Shown: positions 5,909 through 13,112 of the stretch, piece after piece | Numbering within the stretch: the first letter of the stretch is position 1 | Layout of the letters: each line of letters opens with the position of its first letter | Assembly (NCBI GenBank): GCA_043803805.1 | Contig: JAZDJP010000023.1 | Coordinates: forward strand, 1-64,000 | DNA: 64,000 nucleotides | Reading direction: 5' to 3' | Source: JAZDJP01 sp043803805 | GTDB taxonomy: Bacteria > Planctomycetota > JAZDJP01 | Notes under the pieces: model-generated | What the model was told of the DNA's origin: nothing | Databases searched by the model: none | Seen by the model: only the letters and a program-made list of their open reading frames with translations | Translations under genes and position numbers: made by a program

Positions 5909-8269
5909 CTATTTCTTTTTGATTTTAAGCGCGATGTCGTTTTTGAACGTGGGCAGCGGCACGGCCAGTTCGGCGTCCCCGTCGCCGGTGTCCTCCGCGG
6001 CGAGAACCTCATCCCGGATCTTTTCCCCGCGGCCGGTGTCCCAGAACTCCACCGTGAAATTCCCCGGATCGAGCCCGGGCAGGATCACCCGCGCGCCCGC
6101 GATTTCGCGGCCGGGCTCCGGAGGCCATTCCTCCATGGCCGCGGCGTCGAAAATCCAGGCGTAGGCACGGACCGGCGCGACGAGGGCCCGCGCCTGCGTC
6201 GGCGGCGCCCCCTCTGGGAGACGCACCTCCCCCCGTCCAACCATGAGGGAAGGGTCGCGCAGGTCCTCCCCCGCGACGAACCGGGAGAAGGCCGCGAAGT
6301 GCGGATAGAGATTCTCCCGGTCGATGACATGAAACCACCAGAAGAGCGGTGTCCCCGCATTCCCCGTCATGAAACTCGACCAGATCCCCGCGTGGAGATC
6401 CGCCACGAGACGGTTCCGGCCCGAGCCGTGGGGCGTCCCGCCGAATTCCGTGACGAACCCCGGCTTCCGGAACCGGCTCGTGAAGTCGGCGTTCTCGGAC
6501 AGCCACTGAACGATCCCCCCCTTGTCCCGATAGGCGTCTCCGACGATGTAGTCCATCTCGGGAAGGCCGACCAGGCCCGGGTCAATGTTGTGATACGTCC
6601 CGCAGAAATGGGTCGATTGAAGGTGGTTCCACGGATCGATGTCGCGCAGGTACCGGCTCATCTCACGGTGCCAGGCCAGGCGATCCGGATCCCCGCGCTT
6701 GTAGCCCGTGGTGAGGTCGAGCTCGCTCCAGAATTCGATCCCCATGACGGCGGTCGAGTACCCCCATCGCGCGGCGATGTACCGTAATTTCCGGCGGTAC
6801 AGATCCTTCGCCCGGCCGTCCGAGAAAAAATCGTTGGGGGCTTTCAGGATCCCGCCGTTGGCGGCATTCAGATCGTTGTCCTTCCACTCCTGGTCGGATT
6901 TCTCCGAAATCTTTCCGTGATTGTCCAGCACCAGATGCATCGCCATCCCGTGCCGATCCGCGAGATCCAGGACGTAATCCAGTTTCCAGGCGCTCTCCAG
7001 GTTGTACTGTCCGGAACCGAAGTACCCCTTCCAGCCCGGTTTCCACTCGAGGGCGGTCCACCAGCTGGCCATCCACATTTCAAAAAGATTTTCCCCCGCG
7101 GCGGCCATCTTCGGCACGTAATCGTCATAGGCGAATGTCCCGCGGTCCGGCAACGCCTCGTGCTGGAGCGCTCCGCAGCACCGCGGGTCGTTCGGGGATC
7201 GGATATTTTGTCCGATTGGGAAGAAGAAATTCCCGTCGTCCCGTTCGAAGTAGCGCGGGTCGCGGGCCGAAACCCGGACGAAACCCTTCCGGGCGGAGGA
7301 ACGGACATCGAGGAATCGCGGTTTTGTCACGAGAGCCTCGCGGCGCGTCTTCACGGACAACGTGTAGAGGTGGCGCCCGGTTTCCACGGGGGAAAATCGG
7401 ACGCGCCATCCGCCCGATCCCTCCGGCCGGAGGATTTCCTGAGCGCCCCGCCGGACACGCCGGTAGTCCTGAAAGTAAAACCCGGGGACGTTCATGACCC
7501 GGCCCGAAGGCGCGATGAACGTCGCGTCCACGGCCACTTCGGCGGGGTCAAAGGGATTGGAGAAAAGCCGGTTCATCTCGAAGGCGATTTCGTAGCGGCC
7601 GAACCGTTCGACGGGATCGGGCCCGGCGAGATACCGGTAGAGCGCAAGCGCCCCCGCCGGAGCCGTGGCGCGGCGGACGATCTCCGCGACACGGATATCC
7701 CCCTCGACGGGCCGGTCGGCCGAAAACGCAAGCCCCACCGTGTTCAGACGGGCCGAGCCCCCCCAGCGGCCGGCATGCCCGGCGGCCTCGAAGGCGGCCA
7801 GGGGCAGCGGCACATCCATCACCTGCCAGCGCCCGGCCTCGAGTTCCCCCTCCACCGGCTTCTGAAACCAAAGCCCGTCCTTGTCCTTGAGAAAGACGAC
7901 GACGCGAACCCCCTCGATGTGCTCCGCCGGGCGAACGGCGAAGGCGAGAACGCTGTCCGCGGACAGCGGCGCGGCCAGTTCCTTGAACACGGCCGCGGCG
8001 CCGGGAAGACGCACCCGCACCGTCGCGGTCGGAAGCCCCCCCGCCGGCGCGGACGGGAGCGGGACGTTCCGGATGCCATCGCCCTCCGTCTTCCACGAGA
8101 CCCCCGGCTCCAGGACCCGCCAGGACGCGGCCCCTCCGGAGAGGACAAGCCGGTCCTCCGAACGGCCACCGCCCCCCTTCCGGAGCGCCTGGCGAACAAC
8201 AAACAGAGCCCCGGCCAGGAGAAGCCCGACGACCAGAATGGAAAGAAACAGGGAAACCGCGCGTCTCAT
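5909..8269 (-). CDS. Exported DUF5060/GH5-like putative glycoside hydrolase
   Basis: A 786-residue protein with an N-terminal membrane anchor or signal (MRRAVSLFLSILVVGLLLAG). Residues ~60-210 look like a carbohydrate-binding beta-sandwich. A DUF5060-type domain follows (FGRYEIAFEMNRLFSNPFDPAEVAVDA... ETGRHLYTLSVK). Then comes a (beta/alpha)8-like region with GH5/DUF4038 features: FFFPIGQNIR, MWMASWWTALEWKPG, LVLDNHGKISE, MGIEFWSELDLT (candidate acid Glu) and KPGFVTEFGG (candidate nucleophile Glu). The start at 8269 is preferred over 8305 because it begins the signal sequence. Substrate is unknown. It is not obviously in an operon: thiS converges on it and the tRNA-Arg remnant lies just upstream. 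Confidence 0.75.
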   Translation of the reverse strand: MRRAVSLFLSILVVGLLLAGALFVVRQALRKGGGGRSEDRLVLSGGAASWRVLEPGVSWKTEGDGIRNVPLPSAPAGGLPTATVRVRLPGAAAVFKELAAPLSADSVLAFAVRPAEHIEGVRVVVFLKDKDGLWFQKPVEGELEAGRWQVMDVPLPLAAFEAAGHAGRWGGSARLNTVGLAFSADRPVEGDIRVAEIVRRATAPAGALALYRYLAGPDPVERFGRYEIAFEMNRLFSNPFDPAEVAVDATFIAPSGRVMNVPGFYFQDYRRVRRGAQEILRPEGSGGWRVRFSPVETGRHLYTLSVKTRREALVTKPRFLDVRSSARKGFVRVSARDPRYFERDDGNFFFPIGQNIRSPNDPRCCGALQHEALPDRGTFAYDDYVPKMAAAGENLFEMWMASWWTALEWKPGWKGYFGSGQYNLESAWKLDYVLDLADRHGMAMHLVLDNHGKISEKSDQEWKDNDLNAANGGILKAPNDFFSDGRAKDLYRRKLRYIAARWGYSTAVMGIEFWSELDLTTGYKRGDPDRLAWHREMSRYLRDIDPWNHLQSTHFCGTYHNIDPGLVGLPEMDYIVGDAYRDKGGIVQWLSENADFTSRFRKPGFVTEFGGTPHGSGRNRLVADLHAGIWSSFMTGNAGTPLFWWFHVIDRENLYPHFAAFSRFVAGEDLRDPSLMVGRGEVRLPEGAPPTQARALVAPVRAYAWIFDAAAMEEWPPEPGREIAGARVILPGLDPGNFTVEFWDTGRGEKIRDEVLAAEDTGDGDAELAVPLPTFKNDIALKIKKK

Positions 8270-8336
8270 GTGATCATCCGAAGTGACACACCGAACCCGT
8301 AGCAACGAAACATGCCTCCGCCCATCGTCTGCGAAG

Positions 8337-8380
8337 CGCGCCCGCCGCGATTTGAACGCGGAACCCCCGGGTTCGAAGCC
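8337..8380 (-). repeat. Displaced 3' end of tRNA-Arg (distal attachment site)
   Basis: 44 nt corresponding to the 3' part of tRNA-Arg, from anticodon loop (GGTTCGAA) to acceptor 3' strand, with no 5' half. The T-arm differs from the intact tRNA at 25443-25516 (CCGCG/CGCGG instead of GCAGG/CCTGC), yet both arms changed together so the stem still pairs. I read it as the chromosome's original tRNA 3' end pushed away when an element replaced it. Confidence 0.7.
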
Positions 8381-8534
8381 GTATTGATACGGCGCGCCTC
8401 CAAGGCCTCAACTCCAATCCATTCCCAGTATTACGTCTCCTGTCAAAAGGTTGCGTCGCCAACAGCTCGGGGTTTAGGTCGGGGTTTATGTCCTTATTCG
8501 CCGCCAGTCTAGCAAACCTTTAGCAAACCTGAAC
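8381..8534. repeat. Terminal repeat R2, copy of element B
   Basis: About 154 bp nearly identical to 11635-11788; only three scattered differences are visible (CTCC/TTCC, TTGCG/TTACG, CAGTC/CGGTC). It starts with GTATTGATACGGCGCGCC directly after the tRNA fragment and ends with TAGCAAACCTTTAGCAAACC (8510-8529), a 9-mer direct repeat of the kind that tyrosine recombinases use as arm sites. Confidence 0.85.
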
Positions 8535-8594
8535 CCTTGGACGCGGATATCTAACGAATAACAACCACAGGCAAGGACACAGATCGAGAATCAC

Positions 8595-9260
8595 CTATTC
8601 TGCTTTGGGTGCTTCAACTTGTGATATTTTCAACACATCCCCGGACGCATGTATCTGAAAAAACCGAGGGGTACGAGGCGGTTGATCAGATCCAGCATAT
8701 CTAGAGCCTGGCCATTCCAACTCCTCTAAAATCAAAACTCCCGGATTTTCAGATCGCACATTGATAATGGCTCCCAAATCCGTCTTTTCCCCTTCCAAAT
8801 CCACCACAACACCGTTGCCGACGGGAAATTGACTATACCAAATTTTTGTTTGGCACTCGCCATCAATGGACACAACCCTCGTTTGCTCCGGAGAAAATGT
8901 CACATGAATTACCACTATTTGATTATGGAATGATTGGATCGGTGTGGTTACGAATAAAATGTTATCGTAACCGGACGACGGCGGATCTTGTCTCTTAAAA
9001 CCGGAAAAGCGAGATTTGATGTCATCTTGGATGATAAAGGCATACTTATGCTCTAATCCAAAAGGAATATTGCGATTCAATGCCTCGAATGACTTGTCCA
9101 ACCGTCTTGCATCCTGCCATCCCGTACAATGCCCATAAGAGATAACGACACTTGGCAAAACATGGGCTGGATATTCTCGTTGCGGTTTTTTCGTAGAACA
9201 AGAAAACAAAAGAAGAACGGCGAAAAACCATATCGGAAAGCCCGGACACTCCAACCTCAT
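8595..9260 (-). CDS. Lipoprotein of unknown function, candidate immunity protein
   Basis: 221 residues beginning with a lipoprotein signal (IWFFAVLLLFSC, lipobox LFSC at ~18-21), followed by a globular region with no family I recognise. The start codon overlaps the stop of the RHS-derived gene by four bases (ATGA), so production of the two proteins is coupled. Immunity genes typically sit immediately 3' of polymorphic-toxin C-terminal domains, and a lipid-anchored periplasmic protein would suit a toxin acting in or through the periplasm. That function is inference from position only. DNA is AT-rich compared with flanking chromosome. Confidence 0.6.
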   Translation of the reverse strand: MRLECPGFPIWFFAVLLLFSCSTKKPQREYPAHVLPSVVISYGHCTGWQDARRLDKSFEALNRNIPFGLEHKYAFIIQDDIKSRFSGFKRQDPPSSGYDNILFVTTPIQSFHNQIVVIHVTFSPEQTRVVSIDGECQTKIWYSQFPVGNGVVVDLEGEKTDLGAIINVRSENPGVLILEELEWPGSRYAGSDQPPRTPRFFQIHASGDVLKISQVEAPKAE

Positions 9261-10039
9261 TGATTTTTTTCCTCACAACCCTTCTTCCCAAGTTTGTAGG
9301 ATTCAGCATCACACCATCCTTTAAATGAATCCTCGTAGAAAAATAAAGCTCCCCCTTGCTCGCTCTTTACCTCAACCTTGGATGATGCCTCGAGTTTTTT
9401 GTCACGCTCGATCAATTTCACCTTCCAGACTTTTTTCCCTCCCTCTTCCTCACAAGCACATTTGTAACATTTTCCGACAAACCAACACCCCTCATGACCA
9501 ACACATACAAACCAAGCCTTCCCGCTTTTATCCTCGCCCTTGCTGGCTTGAATGTTTTTCCATGCGGCCTTGTCGGCATCCGCTGCCGCTTTCGATCCAT
9601 CCGTGGCCTTGCATGTTTTATTGCGACTGCAGATGCCCCAAAGGCTCGCCTTGGCATCTCCCAATCCTTCGGGGGCAGAGTAGTCAACCGGCCTCGTGCT
9701 TTTTTTTACTGCCCATTCCCGTATCTCGCCATAGGCGACACTATTTTCGTCATAGGGGGTTTCCTCGGCAAGGCCAAGAGGATCAACATTCCCAGGGACA
9801 AAATAGGCCGCATATAAATTTGACCCATCCGTAAACTCAATTTCAATAGGATCCCTCTGGATAAATTTCCCCAATTTTGCAGGTCCGGAGATACCAATAC
9901 GAACTACTGCTACGTCGGAAATCGGATCTCGACTCATAAATCTCCCCAATTCCGGATTATAGTAGGCAAAGGCACCGGAAGAATTAAGCATGACGGAGAT
10001 AACACCGAAAAAGAACAGGCGTTTGAAGACCTTTTGCAT
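9257..10039 (-). CDS. Secreted mini-RHS protein with variable C-terminal domain (toxin-like)
   Basis: 260 residues from an ATG at 10039 that begins a signal peptide (VFKRLFFFGVISVML, cleavage near AFA-YY). Immediately after it stands an RHS-core remnant: YYNPELGRFMSRDPI, a second copy LGKFIQRDPIE, SNLYAA and the end-of-core motif DPLGL at ~88. In RHS/YD-repeat polymorphic toxins this motif marks the junction to a variable C-terminal toxin. Here ~170 residues follow, Lys-rich with a Cys cluster (CVGHEGCWFVGKCYKCACEEE), not a toxin fold I recognise. The usual huge RHS shell is absent, so this is either a displaced toxin tip given its own signal peptide or a free-standing secreted effector. An ATG further upstream (10216) would add 59 residues with no signal character. 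Confidence 0.6.
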   Translation of the reverse strand: MQKVFKRLFFFGVISVMLNSSGAFAYYNPELGRFMSRDPISDVAVVRIGISGPAKLGKFIQRDPIEIEFTDGSNLYAAYFVPGNVDPLGLAEETPYDENSVAYGEIREWAVKKSTRPVDYSAPEGLGDAKASLWGICSRNKTCKATDGSKAAADADKAAWKNIQASKGEDKSGKAWFVCVGHEGCWFVGKCYKCACEEEGGKKVWKVKLIERDKKLEASSKVEVKSEQGGALFFYEDSFKGWCDAESYKLGKKGCEEKNQ

Positions 10040-10121
10040 TTCCAATCCCACGCAATGAGACGGCGGAGATATCATGGCGTACATTATCAACACACTGAAC
10101 AGCGTTGTCAATCCCCTGTAT

Positions 10122-11248
10122 TTAGGGATGTTTAGGAGGATGCGGCGGAACCGGAAGGTTCTTCTTCCACTCTTCCATCCTTTTCCGATTGGCCGCGTTA
10201 ATAGCCTCAACATCATCCGCTGATTTCTTCATTTGCCCTTGAGCTCGATGAAGAGGAACCGGGGGGCTCCATTTGGCTTTCGCCTCCCCCATCCAGGCAA
10301 TATACGCGGGATCGTCAGGAACCAAACGGTGAGCTTCCGCATATGCAGCAAACGCCTCTTTGAACCGGTTGTTATACAACAAACAATGACCGCGAGTGGC
10401 AATAGAGCTCGCAAACTCCTCGATGGGAGACATAGAAATCAGGTAACGGTTGGTTTTAACTTCCGTTTCCGTACTCTTCATTGGCCAAACTTTATAATGA
10501 TCATCCGGGTATGATGAGAACCCGTTTCCTGCACCTTCGATATTGAATTTCTCTCTGCCATCATCCCATCGCACAAACAGGTGCGCCTTCGTTTGGACAA
10601 GTTTTAAGGGATAACCGAGACGGCGACCTACTGCGACATAAAGAACAGGCATCGAAGCACAGGTGCCGCCATTAGGATCATCAACCAATCCATGAATGAA
10701 CATGTCTTTAGATTTTGCGAAATCAATACTCGCGACACGTTCCATATTGTAATGAACTCCACAATCCTCCTGTGAACTCCACAATCCTCCTGGAGAATTT
10801 GCAGCAAGAACTCAGCACGAAGATGATTTTCCGAATTCTTATAATGATTGGTATAACGCGGATCGTGTGCTCGGTAAAGATGCCTTTCGGTTTCATGTGC
10901 AACTTGCATCGCCCAACGGTCCAAGACAGCAAGACATCGATCAACATCAAGATTTTCCGTTCCAGGCAAGCCGACAGCGCACAAAAGATTGACCTTCGCT
11001 ATATCCACTTGGGCAATTTGGTCAGCAGGCAATTTTAGGAGGGCATCCAAACTGTCTGCCTTCCGATATGCAGGCATCTCATGATTGGCTCGAAAAAAGT
11101 GATCGGTGGCGGCCCCGCCAAGAACAACAACGGCCAAGGCGAGAATCAGAATAAAAACATTCCGCACCTTATGCTTTCTGCCCACCAACCCTGAAGATCG
11201 AGATGGAACTACCGATTCGTTATTTTGCTTCGCAGATCGAACACGCAT
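10122..11248 (-). pseudogene. Transglutaminase-like/TPR protein split by a 20-bp tandem duplication
   Basis: Two overlapping frames together give one protein. The first (from 11248) has a membrane anchor (NVFILILALAVVVLGGAA) and a helical region with LLQILQEDCGVH. The second continues EDCGVHYNMERVASIDFAKS, then GGTCASMPVLYVAVGRRLGYPL, AHLFVRWDD and FNIEG: the Cys, His and acidic sites of a SirB1/Transglut_core2-type domain, and a TPR-like helical pair (LYNNRFKEAFAAYAEAHRLVPDD). The frames join exactly if one copy of a 20-bp unit at 10752-10791 is removed, so duplication of that unit broke the gene. It may be dead or could revert by slippage. Element B location and AT-rich DNA suggest transfer. 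Confidence 0.75.
10752..10791. repeat. Perfect 20-bp tandem duplication causing a frameshift
   Basis: The unit (A/G)TGAACTCCACAATCCTCCT occurs twice head to tail (10752-10771, 10772-10791), identical over 19 bases. Twenty is not a multiple of three, so the duplication shifts the frame of the transglutaminase-like gene; the encoded peptide EDCGVH appears once in each frame. Confidence 0.9.
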
Positions 11249-11354
11249 TGTTCCTCACACCGTAACGAACCCAAGACAATTGTCGCACCACGAGTATCGT
11301 TGTCAACGAACAATCATACAACAGATCAACACAGAATAAAACCCCGTGTCAATC

Positions 11355-11590
11355 TAGCAAACCTTTAGCAAACCAGGCGAGGAAGCAAAAAATGTTGAGA
11401 GACGCAATCCCTTATCCGGCTTGAAGTTTCGAGGCATCCCCAGCAGAAAAAAGGCTGGGAACCTTCGGGGTACTCGTGGAATTTATTTTCGTGTCGAGGG
11501 CGGTTTCCGATACCCTTTCCATCAGATTTTTATCGGCCGTTACCCTTTTATCCTGATGGAGTTGCACGAAAGGACCGGATCATCATTTAG
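11355..11590. repeat. Terminal repeat R1, copy of element B
   Basis: About 235 bp homologous to 25208-25442, with the tRNA-Arg 3' end immediately after both copies. It begins with TAGCAAACCTTTAGCAAACC (11355-11374). Frames in the two copies are not conserved relative to each other, so it appears noncoding. Confidence 0.8.
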
Positions 11591-11634
11591 CGCGCCCGGC
11601 AGGATTTGAACCTGCAACCCTCGGGTTCGAAGCC
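11591..11634 (-). repeat. tRNA-Arg 3' fragment (internal attachment site)
   Basis: 44 nt identical except one base to the 3' part of tRNA-Arg(TCG) at 25443-25486, then the similarity stops at GCC. No 5' half follows, so it is not a gene. It lies at the junction between elements A and B. Confidence 0.85.
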
Positions 11635-11788
11635 GTATTGATACGGCGCGCCTCCAAGGCCTCAACTTCAATCCATTCCCAGTATTACGTCTCCTGTCAA
11701 AAGGTTACGTCGCCAACAGCTCGGGGTTTAGGTCGGGGTTTATGTCCTTATTCGCCGCCGGTCTAGCAAACCTTTAGCAAACCTGAAC
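11635..11788. repeat. Terminal repeat R2, copy of element A
   Basis: Almost identical to 8381-8534. The 20-mer with the doubled TAGCAAACC is at 11764-11783. Noncoding in all frames as far as I can judge. Confidence 0.85.
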
Positions 11789-11950
11789 CTTCGGGCTCAT
11801 GTCTATCCCTGCATTATACTGACCCCATGCCGATTCCTCCAGTGTATCGCCACAAAACCGCGAACCGCATTGACGATCCCCCGAAGGACAGTTACACTCC
11901 ACCATATCATACGACGATTCCCCACGGGGAGTTGTCGAAAATCGAAAGGG

Positions 11951-12030
11951 TGTGCGGGCACCCGCCCGCACAGGCAACCGCGGATGGTCGGGCCGCCATC
12001 CGAAAAATTGCTCCGGCAATTTTTCGGAGG
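11951..12030 (+). promoter_or_regulatory. Structured leader, third copy of the island RNA motif, with RBS hairpin
   Basis: Three consecutive hairpins precede the GTG at 12037: TGTGCGGGC/GCCCGCACA (11951-11972), the core GGATGGTCGGGCCGCCATCC (11982-12001), and CGAAAAATTGC/GCAATTTTTCG (12001-12026), the last running into the Shine-Dalgarno GGAGG (12026-12030). The 20-nt core is identical to that of the terminator-linked elements at 24910-25100 on the other strand. The third stem shares bases with the core hairpin, so the two may compete. I infer translational control. Confidence 0.6.
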
Positions 12031-12036
12031 TGTGTC

Positions 12037-12375
12037 GTGGAAAATCAACCCCCACCCAAGGGCAATCTCCTCGAGCTCGTCGTTCGGCCATTCTGGTTGT
12101 TGGTCGGGAATGGAATTCTCTTCATACTTGCCGCCTTCATCGCACAACGCCCTTCCCCTGTCATGATTTCATTTTCCTGGTTCGATGCCGCATACGCCGC
12201 CACGGTGATCGCCCTTGCCGTCGCGCGCTACGTGGACATCATCCACCTGGGGGGAACCACCGAGTTGGGGGAACCCGCCACACCCGCCCACTTGCGTCGT
12301 TACCTGATGCTTCTGGCCGGTGTATCCGCGGGCATCTGGATACTGGCACACGCCATTGCCCTGTGGAGCGCGTAG
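12037..12375 (+). CDS. Small membrane protein of unknown function (3 TM)
   Basis: 112 residues from a GTG start with GGAGG six bases upstream; the open frame continues to 11827 but the upstream part has no support and crosses the structured leader. Three hydrophobic segments are visible: FWLLVGNGILFILAAFIA (~17-34), AAYAATVIALAVARYVDI (~47-64) and YLMLLAGVSAGIWILAHAIAL (~88-108), with a conserved-looking cytoplasmic GGTTELGEPATPAHLRRY between the last two. I recall similar short proteins in environmental genomes but no function. It lies at the far end of the island, convergent with trkA, and shares the RNA leader motif of the big operon, which suggests a role in the same response. Confidence 0.7.
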   Translation: MENQPPPKGNLLELVVRPFWLLVGNGILFILAAFIAQRPSPVMISFSWFDAAYAATVIALAVARYVDIIHLGGTTELGEPATPAHLRRYLMLLAGVSAGIWILAHAIALWSA

Positions 12376-12396
12376 CCGGACTGGGGGTCGCCCGCG

Positions 12397-13086
12397 TCAG
12401 GGATTGTCCTGATACCGTGCCATGAATTCGGCCAGATCCAGGTCGTTTCCCACCACAGCGAGGATATCCCCGGGATCAATGCGATCCTCCGCGCCGGGGA
12501 CCGCGTTCAAGGTCTCGTCGAATTTCCCCGGCTCCGTTCCCGGCATCCGCTTCTTGATCGCAATCAGATTGATCCGGTGTTTCTCACGCAGGTTGATCTC
12601 CCGAAGTTTCTTTCCGACGAGCTTCGCAGGCACCTCGATTTCCACTACACTAAATCCATCGGCCAACTCGAAGTAGCTGCGCATGGTAGGGACGAGAAGT
12701 CGCTGGACCAGCCGTTCCGCGGCCTCCTCCTCCGGCGAGATAATTTCATCCGCGCCCACCAGGCGCAGAATTTTCGCGTGGAGCGGGCTGGCCGCGCGGG
12801 CGATCACGCGGGGAATGCCCAACTTCTTGGCGTGGGCCACGATCAGGATCTCCGCCTCGAAATTCGCCCCGATCGTCGAAATCAAGACATCCACGGACGC
12901 GATGCCCTGGGATTCCAACGCCCCCTCCTCGGAAGCATCCATCTGGACGGCCAAGGCCACCGTTCCCTTCACATCATCCACCAGGTCCATGTTGACGTCC
13001 ACCGCGATGACCTCGACACCGTTCTGGGCCAGCCGCGGCGCCAGCGCCTTTCCCACCTGTCCGAGCCCGATGATCGCGCATTTCAT
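12397..13086 (-). CDS. trkA: K+ uptake regulatory subunit TrkA/KtrA
   Basis: 229-residue cytosolic gating ring subunit. The N-terminal RCK domain has the Rossmann GLGQVGKALA motif (residues ~7-16) with an acidic residue ending beta-2 (VIAVDVN), typical for NAD(H) or ATP/ADP binding. The C-terminal RCK_C domain covers ~140-225. A single RCK pair makes it KtrA-like and not the double TrkA of E. coli. It is the last gene of the nine-gene operon, 26 bp after trkH, whose product it should gate. Confidence 0.92.
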   Translation of the reverse strand: MKCAIIGLGQVGKALAPRLAQNGVEVIAVDVNMDLVDDVKGTVALAVQMDASEEGALESQGIASVDVLISTIGANFEAEILIVAHAKKLGIPRVIARAASPLHAKILRLVGADEIISPEEEAAERLVQRLLVPTMRSYFELADGFSVVEIEVPAKLVGKKLREINLREKHRINLIAIKKRMPGTEPGKFDETLNAVPGAEDRIDPGDILAVVGNDLDLAEFMARYQDNP

Positions 13087-13112
13087 GGCAGCCGTCTCCT
13101 TTTACCGGTGAT

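Larger units (their letters stand above)
8337..11590. mobile_element. Distal integrated element B (3.25 kb), tRNA-Arg-targeted, no recombinase
   Basis: Read from the tRNA side, the segment begins with terminal repeat R1 (11590 to 11355), ends with terminal repeat R2 (8534 to 8381), and is followed by a tRNA-Arg 3' fragment (8380-8337). The same R1...R2-tRNA fragment order bounds the adjacent larger element A, so the two look like tandem integrations at one attachment site. Cargo: frameshifted transglutaminase-like gene, RHS-derived gene, lipoprotein, all on the minus strand and AT-richer than the rest of the window. I find no integrase, so it is either decayed or moved in trans. Confidence 0.6.

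Noticed and set aside
8337..8380. Functional tRNA gene
   Set aside because: Only the 3' half is present; acceptor 5' strand, D-arm and most of the anticodon stem are replaced by unrelated sequence. The same holds for 11591-11634.
12000..12027. Intrinsic terminator upstream of the small membrane protein
   Set aside because: The stem ends in TTTTTCGGAGG, so the T-run is inside the 3' arm and is followed by the ribosome binding site; translational control fits better.
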